Origin: Gonatopus flavifemur
Taxonomy: Eukaryota; Arthropoda; Insecta; Hymenoptera; Dryinidae
Assembly: GCA_018340375.1 (NCBI GenBank)
Contig: JAFFJZ010000052.1
Span: forward strand, 1,516,781-1,580,780
Length of the DNA stretch: 64,000 nt
Direction of reading: 5' to 3'
A program made the translations under genes and the position numbers. The notes under the pieces were generated by a model that saw nothing but the letters and a program-made list of their open reading frames with translations, did no database searches and was not told the DNA's origin. Positions 11,478 to 22,430 of the stretch are shown one piece after another (positions within the stretch are counted from its first letter, which is position 1; every line of letters starts with the position of its first letter).

Positions 11478-13329
11478 CAGGGTGATTCAAAATTCCCGCA
11501 CTCTTTTTTGGGAGTAGATTCCTGATGAAATTCTAAAACGATTTGTCCTTTTGCACAATGCTCTCCGACGCATAATTTCCGAGATATAATTAATTAAAGT
11601 TGACTAATTATGAGGTGGATCCATCGGTCATTCAGGAGCGTCATAACAGAACAAGAGAGGAAGGTGCTTGCAGAGGGCGCTCATACGATCAGCTGATCGG
11701 TATAATCGATACGATTTACCAGCATACAAATTGGTAAATTCTCTATGTAGAACGATTGAATTCGTCGACACTGTGGAAAAATTGATTATTGTCATGAATT
11801 CTTATCACGATATGCTGTAGGTGAAAGTTGTAATTTCAGTAATGATTTTTATTACGCAGACAAATGTAAAATAGTGTTATTTCGTAGGGATAGGGATTCA
11901 AGTGGGAGAAAAAAGTATAACAACTCGTTTTCAATCAGAATTTTCATGTAACAAAGAAAACATGAGAATTTTCATTCATCCGATACCCAATTTGAACGGT
12001 TTGATTAGTAAGTTTAACACAAGAGATTGGATTCCGAATCCTGTATTCTGATTGGTCGAGGATCAATGTATGTTAGATCAATCCTCGGCCGTTTCAAATG
12101 ATTCTTCTGAAGAATGTGTTTTCGACTTATCCTAACCACAACATTGAACAATGATGAATTTATTCGAATTCACCCTTTTTACATCATTCGATGATTATAA
12201 AGGGTTTATCGAACGTTAATAACTTACTTAAGATCACTCAAGATCATCCATGTTTAAATCAAAATCTAATTCAAATGTGTGCAAGTTCGAGCGCGTTTCT
12301 ACGTTTAGAAAATGTATTCGTCCTGAAAAGGACGGATTTGGTTAATCTTCAAAGACAATTCTTTTTCCATTTGGAATAACAATATGCCCTTTGAAGTCAT
12401 ATGTGCTTTAAATGAAACTGTTTCGAGCTGTCACCTGATTGGTTGATTCGTATCACGAATGGTTGATTTAAGCTAAACAAACCGTATGTGATTACAATGT
12501 CAATCAAGTGCAATGATTGGGTCGTATACGATGTCACACCTTGTATTTTCGTCAAAATTGATGGATTCTGCAAGTTGAAGTAAGTTATTAACGTTCGATA
12601 AACCCTTTATAATCATCGAATGATGTAAAAAGGGTGAATTCGAATAAATTCATCATTGTTCAATGTTGTGGTTGGGATAAGTCGAAAACACATTCTTCAG
12701 AAGAATCATTTGAAACGGCCGAGGATTGATCTAACATACATTGATCCTCGACCAATCAGAATACAGGATTCGGAATCCAATCTCTTGTGTTAAACTTACT
12801 AATCAAACCGTTCAAATTGGGTATCGGATGAATGAAAATTCTCATGTTTTCTTTGTTACATGAAAATTCTGATTGAAAACGAGTTGTTATACTTTTTTCT
12901 CCCACTTGAATCCCTATCCCTACGAAATAACACTATTTTACATTTGTCTGCGTAATAAAAATCATTACTGAAATTACAACTTTCACCTACAGCATATCGT
13001 GATAAGAATTCATGACAATAATCAATTTTTCCACAGTGTCGACGAATTCAATCGTTCTACATAGAGAATTTACCAATTTGTATGCTGGTAAATCGTATCG
13101 ATTATACCGATCAGCTGATCGTATGAGCGCCCTCTGCAAGCACCTTCCTCTCTTGTTCTGTTATGACGCTCCTGAATGACCGATGGATCCACCTCATAAT
13201 TAGTCAACTTTAATTAATTATATCTCGGAAATTATGCGTCGGAGAGCATTGTGCAAAAGGACAAATCGTTTTAGAATTTCATCAGGAATCTACTCCCAAA
13301 AAAGAGTGCGGGAATTTTGAATCACCCTG
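11478..13329. mobile_element. Long inverted-repeat element, arms 751 bp, TA duplication
   Basis: The ends are CAGGGTGATTCAAAATTCCC at 11478 and its exact complement ending at 13329, each bordered by TA, the Tc1/mariner signature. The left arm 11478-12228 and right arm 12579-13329 are both 751 bp and almost identical; one difference I saw is CTTATCCTAACC against the complement of GGTTGGGATAAG. The 350-bp centre (12229-12578) contains no recognisable transposase, so the element is non-autonomous. The CAGGGTG start is shared with the DD41D element ending at 29296. A transcript across it could form a very long hairpin RNA. A 62-codon open stretch at 12191-12379 straddles arm and loop and is not credible as a gene. 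Confidence 0.85.
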
Positions 13330-13846
13330 TATATGTATATTTATACATATATATATGAAGTATATCACGTGACCATATTTCCTGTATACCACGTGACCAT
13401 ATTAAATATTTGAAAATTTGCAGGAATGGTTTGATACATTCCGATACGTATTCGTATCATGAGGATAAGTATGAATGAACAATGTAATTTTCATTAATAT
13501 TGAAAAAATCATTAATTGGTTCATATGATGAATTGTTCTTCTTGAAATCAAATTATCCCCAAGAACGAAGTAGAATACGGTTTGAATATCGCGTATCCGA
13601 ATGCGAACTGAGCATATATGAATATATTCATGAAGTTTGAATCATTTTTTTCATGAGAAAAAACTGAAACATGTATTTTTATATTTTTCAAGAGGATACT
13701 TGATAGGTATATTCAATTCAATAGAGTGCATGAGATTTTCCCATGTTCAATTGAAAATTTGTTCCAATGAACGATTTACACTTTATCGATATACATGAAA
13801 AGTGAAATTTGGAACAAAGTACTTCTAGAGTACAGTTAATTCCTCA
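13330..13846. other. Non-coding spacer
   Basis: TA-rich sequence containing a short direct duplication (ACGTGACCATATT twice near 13367-13403). Nothing else recognisable. Confidence 0.5.
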
Positions 13847-14865
13847 TTTGATGTGGTTTCGAATCGAATGGCCTATTATGATAAATTTTTGAAGTAGTTT
13901 TTGACAATAAATCTTCGTGAAGTATCTATCGTACCAGTAGTTCACGATAAACAGAGTAGGGAAAACTCACTGCGCTCCCAATATATCAGTCAATTTCCCT
14001 ATCGAATAAAGTTTTGTGGATGTCTACTACTTATTCGCAGGGAATTTATTCCACAAAGTGCCTAGTTATTATAAAAATAACATCTCTCTATTTCACTTGC
14101 TAACCACTTGAAAAATCATTGCAAATGTACAAAAGTTATGATGATAGTACATTCTTTCATAGAATGCAACTTTGTATCTTCGTCACTCTATGAAAGAAGA
14201 ATAAAGTTGTGGAACATTGTTTTCTTGATATACTAATATTCTCAATACTTTTCCAGAAAAAATTCAATTACTGTTTCTGCTGAGTGATTACCTAATCTTA
14301 TCAAGAACATTTTCTCATGAATTGCTAAGAGACTTCAACTAGGGTAATCTGTTACATTCATCGAGTGTTGTATTTTGAAATACTTCGCCAACGAATACTC
14401 GATGAGTGTCTATAGATTAGGTAATCACTCAGCAGAAACAGTAATTGAATTTTTTCTGGAAAAGTATTGAGAATATTAGTATATCAAGAAAACAATGTTC
14501 CACAACTTCATTCTTCTTTCATAGAGTGACGAAGATACAAAGTTGCATTCTATGAAAGAATGTACTATCATCATAACTTTTGTACACTTGCAATGATTTT
14601 TCAAGTGGTTAGCAAGTGGAATAGAGAGATGTTATTTTCAAAATAACTAGGCACTTGGTGGAATAAATTCCCTGCGAATAAGTAGTAGACATCCACAAAA
14701 CTTTATTCGATAGAGAAATTGACTGATATATTGGGAGCGCAGTGAGTTTCCTCTACTCTGATTATCGTGAACTACTGGTACGATAGATACTTCACGAAGA
14801 TTTATTGTCAAAAACTACTTCAAAAATTTGTCATAATAGGCCATTCGATTCGAAATCACATCAAA
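13847..14865. mobile_element. Long inverted-repeat element, arms 452 bp
   Basis: The left arm 13847-14298 and right arm 14414-14865 are mirror images with a few percent difference; for example the outer TTTGATGTGGTTTCGAATCG pairs with CGAAATCACATCAAA. The 115-bp centre holds a smaller hairpin (CATCGAGTGTTG ... CGAATACTCGATGA). No coding capacity and no clear target duplication. It lies directly upstream of a broken transposon gene whose reading frame runs out of the right arm, so the arm may be the terminal part of that gene's own element, or an insertion that removed its 5' end. Confidence 0.8.
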
Positions 14866-15571
14866 GAAAATATAATGAAAAATGAATGTTTTGTTATCTG
14901 TGATTTCAGTGAAAATTATGCATTTCTATTACAAAATTCTGTACAAGGTGTGCACTGGAATAACGATCAAGTAACTATACATCAATTTTCAATTCATCAT
15001 GAAGATAATGAAGATGAGGTGGAAGTAAAAAAATTTGGTTTCCATTCCTGAATGCTTGAATTATAACAGCATCGCTGTTCATCTCTTTCAAAAACAACTG
15101 GTGGAATTTATAAAAACGAATTTTGAAGGTGTCTTTTCAGACGGTGCAAGCGCAATGTATAAAGACAAGAAAAATTTTATAAATATCACTCATCATTCAG
15201 AAGATTTTGGAATAGCAGCCGAATGGCATTTCTTCCCCACCTCCCATGGCAAGGGACCATGTGATGGAATAGAAGGAACGTTAAAACGACTTGCTGCTAG
15301 AGCTGGTCCTCAAAGGATAAATGATCCTATTCGAACACCCCACGAGTTATTCACTCGGGCAACAGAAGCTTCGCATAATATAACGTGTCGCTATTCAACA
15401 AATGATGACTATAAAAAAGAAGAACAAATGTTGTCAGATCGATTCCAAAAAGCTGTAACGGTAAAAGGCACTTTATAGTTTCATTGCATGATTCCAATCT
15501 CTCTTCAGAGACTGGAAGCTGAACAATTTCCATCAGATGATACGAAAACAATTGTAAAAATCTTGAAATAA
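14866..15571 (+). pseudogene. Broken transposon gene, GKGPCDG-motif family (RNase H-like nuclease suspected)
   Basis: Three motifs stand out: CDFSENYAFLLQN (about 14905), VFSDGASAMYKDKKNF (about 15135) and FPTSHGKGPCDGIEGTLKR (about 15235). I recognise these as conserved in a large uncharacterised arthropod family that looks transposon-derived. The spacing of Asp residues on a strand-like start, then SDG, then an HGKG/CDG helix-like region would suit a DDE/RNase H-type nuclease; that is inference. The gene has a frameshift at about 15035-15050 and an in-frame TAG at 15476-15478, after which similarity continues (FHCMIPISLQRLEAEQF) to about 15571. The N-terminus ends at the neighbouring inverted-repeat arm. 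Confidence 0.6.
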
Positions 15572-16494
15572 ACATTTAGATGTTTAGCATAATATAGCGA
15601 TGAACATAGAAATGAGACACACATTGGGCAGTAATGAATGAGAGTAATCCAATAACAGGAGTAAGTATGTTTTTTCATTTACTAACATGTTATTATTTTG
15701 TTCAGTTATTAATACAGTCCTGTTTGATAATAATAATTCATACTCGTAGTTGAATAATCATCACTTTTATTGAGAAAAACGATGTGGGGTTAGAAAAAGA
15801 AGCCTGCAGTGGTACCCGCGCGTCGATGCGACGTACCGCGCTGGATGAATTAATGTATCTCCACCAGTAATAATGATTTCTCCATCAATTAAAAATAGGT
15901 TTTTCCTAGAAAATTCGACGTAGAATACGATGATTGTATTGAGAAATCGTTAAATTTTGGTGGTCATGGTTGAGAAATTGATTTAAACATTTCAATTGTT
16001 TATAAAAATATGAAATTTCCCACAAATTCCTTTGGAAATTTTTTTTTCAAATTCACTTTTTTATCTTTAAAATGAGGAAAAAAACTTCCCTCAAGTTTCA
16101 AAAGTACCGGAGTTATGAATTTTTGAAAATGAGTCTCCAAGGCAAAAATCACGAAAATCTAAAACTCTCAACCCTCTTTATCCAAGGGCGAAGGAATAAA
16201 ATAAAGAAATCCTGGAACACGTATCTCGTTTTTTTTGCTATAGAACCCGTAAAAAAAGTTTCAGCCAAATCAAAAATGTGTCCGTCAGATTTTGCCTAAA
16301 TCTGTCCGATTTGTAGAAGAGTTACCTATATACAGTTTTGATAGTGGTTCCGTACAATTCTCAACCTGATTCCCTCAAAAAACCGCGAGGGGAAAGGGAA
16401 TATATCATCGAACATTTTAATTTTGCGACCGCTCGTATTTGCATGGCTGGTTCCCCGATCGCAATGAAACTTCCACCACGTTTGATTTACAATC
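15572..16494. other. Non-coding
   Basis: AT-rich. A short CG-rich patch near 15813-15843 contains a hairpin-forming GGTACCCGCGCGTCGATGCG region. No gene recognised; the open stretch 16072-16299 is Lys-rich low-complexity sequence without family resemblance. Confidence 0.5.
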
Positions 16495-16600
16495 CCATGA
16501 TAGTGATCTTAGAGCATATACTACTGGAGTGGGCAAAGGCTACGGAGAAGTGTGGTCAGTTTGAATTAGAGATGGAATGAGAGTTCCGACTTTTAGGCAG
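16495..16600. repeat. Left copy of an inverted flanking repeat around the piggyBac
   Basis: ATAGTGATCTTAGAGCATAT followed by ACTACTGGAG, then AGTGTGGTCAGTTTGAATTA and GAGTTCCGAC, reappears inverted at 18645-18740 on the other side of the piggyBac. The two copies are diverged, so either an older inverted-repeat element was hit near its centre by the piggyBac, or two dispersed copies lie here by chance. Confidence 0.55.
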
Positions 16601-16864
16601 TGCTATCTTTGTTTAACCCCCAACCGGGCAAGCTGAAATCACGACGCTAACGTGCAAGCCGGGCCTGCGAGGCCCGGTGAACTTCAATCTTCTCTTGTGA
16701 GTAAAAGTATAGGGAACTCGAAGAGGTTTCACCATTTTTATTCTCAAGGATAATTTTTAGAATAATCAAAACATATCAATGTGGAAATAAGTAGAAATAA
16801 AAGTCGCTACATTTCTGAGATATGTGCAAAAACAACTAAAAATAATCCTACACAATACAGAACC

Positions 16865-17606
16865 GGGAATCTCACGAGCTGTCTGATTGATTCAATCTTG
16901 AAACGTTTGCGCACTTCTGACATTTTATTGTTTTCATCGAATGTTCATTGCAAACATTCTTATTACAAACGCAACAGGTCTGATGTATTTTTCGATCTTG
17001 AGATGATGGACACAGTACATAACGTTTTCTGCTTCTTTTCGCTAATGGGCTACCTGCTTCTGTTCTTGAGGTGTGCAACGATTGATTGAGAACTAAATCA
17101 ATATTCTGTTGATGGAGAGTGCTCAATCCCATCTTACTTCTTGTCCTCATTCTCTCATATACGAGTTGGTCGGCTAAATTTATGAGGAAGCGTTTTCTTT
17201 CGTAAACGACTGGTTGTTCACTCGTTTACCTGGAAGCAGCACAACTGTGTCAAAACGATTACGTGAATATCGTGAAACATTGGCAGGATCACGTCGAGCG
17301 CTGATGGGTTCCGAACTCCATTCCGTTTGATCACGACCAAAAAAAAACAACATGATTGCCATGTACTCCATCTAATACTTCATCATCGGAATTTTCAGAT
17401 GCTTCTTCAAAATCTGCATCGGATTCGTTTTCAGAAGCATCATCAACTTCTTCCTCGCTTTCACAATCTGGTTCAATATCATCCTCTGATGCATTAGTTT
17501 GAATGGCCGCTGTGATTTCAGATTGTTTGAGTCGATTCAAAACACGAACAGAACGTCTTGTGGCCATTTGTCTTCTGGAATATTGCACATGCACTTGAAT
17601 TTTCAT
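16865..17606 (-). pseudogene. piggyBac transposase, N- and C-terminal parts only
   Basis: On the minus strand from 17606 there is an acidic N-terminal region (SEDDIEPDCESEEEVDDASE and similar, about residues 40-80). It is followed after a frameshift by GRDQTEWSSEPIS near 17340-17300, the standard piggyBac segment preceding the catalytic core. The next recognisable part, 17150-16872, is the C-terminal Cys-rich finger (YVLCP..., TCCVCNKNVCNEH, KCQKC), which binds DNA in this family. The whole DDD catalytic core is missing, so the copy is non-autonomous. Order and orientation agree with the enclosing element's ends. Confidence 0.75.
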
Positions 17607-18239
17607 ACAAATTAATTTTCAAGTCGACTTACCTTCAAAGCACAAGCTCTACGACCTGTTTCTGTATGCCAACAATCACTGATTCCACACCACTCACTGT
17701 CACTGAACCTTACGTTGCTTTGTTTACTCCGATTCCGCACTACAGTAGTTAGGTTATAGTACAATGGAACTTGCGCATTGGGACACTCGGTCATGAGCGT
17801 AGATATACTCCAGCCAACGAGAATGCATCCCGTGCAGACGGACTTTCGTACTCCCCGCGCACACTCCCTTTCACTTGGTCACGCCCAATCAGAGGACAAG
17901 CTGGCGGTACAGAGTAAGGAACATATTCCTTTTTCGTTGTACTTTCGTGAAATTCCTATACTCGAATATGAGAGTATTATATATTTTCTGAAATATTTAT
18001 AGGCGTAATCATTTCTTCTATGCGCATATAGAGATTCTTCCATGCACCTTGTGAACGAAAGATCAAATGATATCTCCTAAAAAAACACCCTTCGAAACAT
18101 TGAAAAAGTATCTATAAAGGAGAGAATTCGTTTTTCAAAATTGTTTTTTCATTGTGAATGTAAGTGATATGAATACTCTTTTCATTACGGTATTTACAGT
18201 TGATGTGAGAAACAGCAAGCCTGCGAAGCCTTTCGTGTT

Positions 18240-18619
18240 AGTGATGAATATGTATGCGTCCATAGAGCACTCCAAAGGTGGGATTTTTACAATACCCTAA
18301 TTTTGGGATGTATTTAGGCTTGATTTGAATGAATTTCCATGCATAATCCCTTGCTCCGTACACAACTCTGCGTATTTCGGAAATCGCGACTCACCGGGCC
18401 TCTGAGGCCCGGCTTGCACGTCTGTGTTTGTAATGGATATATATATGGTTCGATAAATCACCCCACCAGTGGGATTTGTACAATATCTTAATTTTTGGAT
18501 GTATTTAGACTTGATTTGAATAAATTTTCATGCACAGTCACTGACTCCATATACAACTCTGTGTGTTTTGGAAATCATGACTCGCCGGGCCTCTGAGGCC
18601 CGGCTTGCCCGGATAAGGG
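18240..18619. repeat. Direct duplication and subterminal palindromes at the piggyBac right end
   Basis: Two copies of a unit of about 195 bp each contain GGGATTTnTACAATA, GGATGTATTTAG, a TTGATTTGAAT segment, ACAACTCTG and end in CCGGGCCTCTGAGGCCCGG. The palindrome could form a stable hairpin and may serve as a transposase-binding or subterminal site (inference). A related palindrome sits once at the other end (about 16657). Confidence 0.75.
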
Positions 18620-18644
18620 TTAAATCTCATTGGATGAGAAGAAA

Positions 18645-18740
18645 GACAACTAGTCGGATCTCTCTCTCTCAATTCGACCACACTTACTCCTATTGACATC
18701 ATAGGCAATGCTCTCCAGTAGTATATGCTCTAAGATAGTG
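18645..18740. repeat. Right copy of the inverted flanking repeat around the piggyBac
   Basis: Complement of the 16495-16600 repeat: GTCGGATCTC..., AATTCGACCACACTTACTCC, then CTCCAGTAGTATATGCTCTA and AGATAGTGATGT. It lies about 20 bp outside the piggyBac right end. See the left copy. Confidence 0.55.
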
Positions 18741-19163
18741 ATGTACAAGTTTGATCTCAATTGGTGGACAACTGTGAAAAAAAATGTTCCCTCAATGTGG
18801 AGAAGAGGGTTTCTGTTCGTTGTATGTGACTGTTTGATTGCAACTGGACAAATATAAATTGAACTTGACAAGTTTTCCATTCCAACTCATTCGCAAACAT
18901 GGATATATCTGTCACGGTCCGCAACTTTTCGCCCCTCCACGTGGCATCTCCGGGTGCGATATTGTGGGGTGGATTGCGTGACACCTGTGCGCCACCTTGC
19001 CTGGACCATTCTCATAACCCTTCACCCGTCCTTCTTCTTCTTGTTATTCTTTTTCCCTCTCACCCTATCTCCTTTTCTCCTCCCACCTTTTGACCACTTA
19101 CCTACTTCTCTTCTCTACATCGTGACGTTGCTTAGGTACACGTATGAGTGCGCTGTAGTTATA
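18741..19163. other. Non-coding
   Basis: No gene recognised. A pyrimidine-rich tract (TTCTTCTTCTTG, CTCCTTTTCTCCTCCC) lies at about 19027-19090; overlapping open stretches there are composition artefacts. Confidence 0.45.
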
Positions 19164-19857
19164 TCAGGTGTTGGAATTGATTCGTAGCGTTGTATAAGAG
19201 CTGACGTAGGTAGCACAGTATTCCGTTGCTACCTACAATAATCTATTCACCGTGAAACAGCTATTATTGGACGTCATTCGTTCTTAATAACTTTTTTCTG
19301 TAATCGTAGATAACAACACTTCATAACTTATTGAACATTCCAAAATTTATACCGAATGAAGTGTTTTCGCGGGGAGTCTTACTCCATCACTTCAATGTGA
19401 ACGAAAGTGCTGCTGAAGCCCATCGTATTTAAGTGGAAGTGTATGAAGAACATGGTCTAGCTGAGCAGACGTGTCGAAAATGGTTTGCACGTCTCACAGC
19501 TGGTGATTTCGACTTGGATGATGAGGCGCGACCTTGCCAGCCGAAAAAATTTGGAGATACTGATTTGGAGACGTTGCGCGATGGAGGCTCATGTCAAACT
19601 CTCCAAGAATTGTCGAAATCATTGGGAGTTGAGTAATTAAAGCTACTTACGAAGATTGCCGAAAATGGGTCGATTCGTGGATTGCATCCAAAGATGATGC
19701 GTTTTTCCGACAGGGCATTCATTCCTCGCTCGAAAGATGGTCAAAAGTAGTCGAAAGCGATGGAGAATACTTTGATTAATGTATTATTTGATTTTCATTC
19801 GAAACAAATAATTTTTTTCCAATAAAAAAAATGCTACGAATTGATTCCAATTCCTAA
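19164..19857 (+). mobile_element. Internally deleted mariner with 25-bp TIRs
   Basis: The left end TCAGGTGTTGGAATTGATTC (TA at 19162-19163) and the right end, read inward TTAGGAATTGGAATCAATTC, give a 25-bp inverted repeat with about five mismatches. The 0.69-kb element keeps the beginning and the end of a mariner transposase gene, with the middle (including all catalytic residues) deleted. The right-hand TA is not clear. Confidence 0.75.
19370..19775 (+). pseudogene. Mariner transposase remnant (N- and C-terminus joined)
   Basis: The N-terminal part reads VLLHHFNVNESAAEAHRI, a stop, then VEVYEEHGLAEQTCRKWFAR and the FDLDDEARPCQPKKF linker; this is the mariner helix-turn-helix region. After a stop at about 19634 it jumps to CRKWVDSWIASKDDAFFRQG, then HSSLERWSKVVESDGEYF, the mariner C-terminus. 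The region between, with the DDE/D catalytic Asp residues, is gone. The subfamily resembles that of the dead mariner at 45780-46830. Confidence 0.75.
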
Positions 19858-21779
19858 TTCACGCCTACGAGGTAGAGAAATTTTCTCCTCCATTTCTCTC
19901 CACTCTCCACTCCTACATGTTGCGGCTTGGAGTCTCATGTATACACAATTATACGCGTGTGCGTGCGACTCTTCGTTGCACGCGTTACGGGTGTACCATG
20001 CTTCTATTGTTCCCTTTCCTTTCGACACCTCCTTCGTAACAGGGTTGTCGAGAAGTGATTTCGGGAAAGGTTTCCTAAAATCCCCAAAGTCCATCTTCAC
20101 GATAACATCCAACTTTGAAATAATATTCTAATCTTCGTTCCTCTATGAATTATATATATGGTTCTGGGCCGGCCACATACATGCATTGTCGATGTTGAGG
20201 CCAGCGAAAATCTGTCCTCGACAGCGATAAGGCACGTGTGGGACTCATCGGTGCCGAAACCAACCGCCGGATTTCTTCGAATTCTGACGTTGGGTTGAAG
20301 TGCTGACCACGCCGGGAAAAACATACCTCCCACCTTCTTTATTCCATGATTTTCACCACCCCCTTCAGGCCCCGAGATCGTCGCGCAACAACGTCCTACA
20401 GTTAGTCTTCGCTTAACTGTAAAGCGGTTTGCAACTCTTTGTTTTCAAAAATTAAGTCCGCGGTTCCATCTCTCTCTCTCTCTCTCTCTTTGAAGGATTT
20501 CGGTGTCCCACGAGCCACGACGGCCAAAAAGGTTCCAACAGGGGTCTATGTTTTCCCTTTGTCCAAATAAACAAGAAATTCGCATCTCGCATTCATTCCT
20601 CAAGCCCTAAAGGGATGAATTTTTCCGTAGGAAGATTCCGGGCCCTTCCCCTTGCGGCATGGATGTGAACACAAGACTCTACTCTGACATGTTGGGGTTT
20701 TTGTGGCTTCCGGGATCCTTCTCAGAGAGATAGAGAGTGAACTGATAGACTTAGTTTCCGCGAGATTTTCCCATCTCTTTGTCTCTTCAGTTACCCAGAG
20801 TAGAGAATCGTTCTTCATTGGAATAAAAATTTTTTGTGAGAGAATTTGAAACCCCCGAAGAGTTCGTGTTTGTGAACTGTTTGAAAACTGTCGTCAGTTC
20901 ATCGGATTCATTCCGTGTCTCTTTGGGATTATCACCATTTCAAGAGCGGTCAGTAGTTGTCATCTTTCCTTTCCGCATGCTTCCTTTTTTTCCCTGTATC
21001 TTTATTCCCAAATTCCCTCTGTCGGAACTCCCCGTTGCAACACAAGTAAAGTTGGAGTACGTAGTCATTTTCTCATCAGCATATTCATACCCTTTTCTTT
21101 TTCCTAAATGATTGGTATCATTTCATATATCTATGAATTCAACATTGAACTTTCCATTTTCGAATTCATAGATATACTACCTTCATATACTGTCACCATA
21201 CTACATCTGAAATTTATGTAATCATTCGTTATCGGCAAATAAAATTGGAAAGTAAAGTAAAAATTTTAGTATTGAAGATTACCAACTCTAAATAACAATT
21301 CGTGAGTATTATTTCAATATTCCCTCACTGCTCGGGCCGATGTATCCACAAACTCTTTTGAACAAGAATAACGAGTCTCGCTTTCGTCGTAACATATCAA
21401 ACAGCAGTGATTCCTCCCCTGTCATCCTGTCACACCCTTTCACATCTATCCCTTATAAATATATGAAGAACATGGGAGTAGTGTATGGTTCTCCATACTG
21501 GTTTCTATGTTTGTTAGTGATTCCAACGTATATTTCTGATATCCTTCCTTCCGCCTATGAATCTAATCTATGTATGCTCTCTCCAAGTCCAAGTATTTCC
21601 CTGAATGAATTGTTTAGGATTCCTTCTTGTCAACTCTATATGCTTCCCTGATAAGATTTCTTATCAGTCTTCTACAATCTTGATCGTAACATACTTTATT
21701 TTTCGGTTTCAAGTCTAGTTTAGATAAGTTGACATTCCTTCACATACCTGTCTGTTGGTTCACATCAACTACCGCTTAT
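19858..21779. other. Unassigned region with (TC)n
   Basis: About 1.9 kb with no recognisable gene or element. A perfect TC dinucleotide run is at about 20471-20489. GGCCGGCC occurs near 20168. Open stretches of 60-100 codons occur on both strands, none with family resemblance. Composition is slightly less AT-rich than the neighbours between 20150 and 20800. Confidence 0.4.
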
Positions 21780-22430
21780 TTGTAATCATCGCATAAGGTA
21801 TTGCATGTGAGTGGGATAGATAATACCTCGACATCTGAGTTTTTGCATCATCCCAGTGGATATGAATGTTGGATACTGCGGTTACAATCACTCCGAATTG
21901 AGTTGTTTGTTCAAGGCTCTTGATCCTGATGGAACATAACAGATGATCAGATAATGGAGCAACGGGTGTTATATCCATATCATCAGAATATTGCATTGCC
22001 TCAAAGTTCATCCAAACCTGATCAATTGTGCTTCTACCGACTGAGGGAAAGAAAGTGGAGCTACTCTTTTCATCGGCAATCGTTTCACCGTTGCACACTG
22101 GAAGGCTCCATTCCTCCATCATGCCTAACAACATGCGCCTTCTCCGATCACATACTTCATTCTTACACTGTCTTCGATGATTTTGCGTCATGTTTCGAGT
22201 TATACTTCTATCCAGCTTGTTCCCCTCTACTAATTCCACTATTAAAGTCTCACTCAATTATCCAATGATCACTCGGTTCTTTATTCGCTGATTCTTTCAT
22301 TAAATCATTAAGTGATTCCAAACATTGTTCGTCATTTGCACTTGGACTTGAGTGAACATTCACTATGAATGTAGAAGTAGTATTGTTTTTTATATCTATC
22401 CCTACCATATATGGGAATTAGATTTGCAAA
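21780..22430 (-). pseudogene. LINE apurinic-type endonuclease fragment
   Basis: On the minus strand from about 22420 the reading includes a VGIDIKNNTTSTFIVNVHSS segment, then HWIIE*DFNSG (the GDFN box of APE-type endonucleases with Gly replaced by a stop). In another frame it continues LLGMMEEWSLPVCNG, TFFPSVGRSTIDQVWMNF and PLSDHLLCSI; the last is the SDH catalytic box. The order (GDFN, then ST-x-ID, then SDH) is that of the endonuclease domain of non-LTR retrotransposons. No reverse transcriptase follows. Clade not determined. Confidence 0.6.

Larger units (their letters stand above)
16614..18623 (-). mobile_element. piggyBac-family element with TTAA duplication, internally deleted
   Basis: TTAA occurs at 16614-16617 and 18620-18623. 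Inside it the left end reads CCCCCAACCGGGCAAGC, and the right end, read inward, is CCCTTATCCGGGCAAGC, a clear terminal inverted repeat with the TTAA target typical of piggyBac. Subterminal palindromes of the form CCGGGCCT-n-AGGCCCGG occur near 16660, 18395 and 18588. The right part carries a direct duplication of about 195 bp (about 18245-18420 and 18440-18615). About 2.0 kb in all; the coding part keeps only the two ends of the transposase. Confidence 0.85.
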
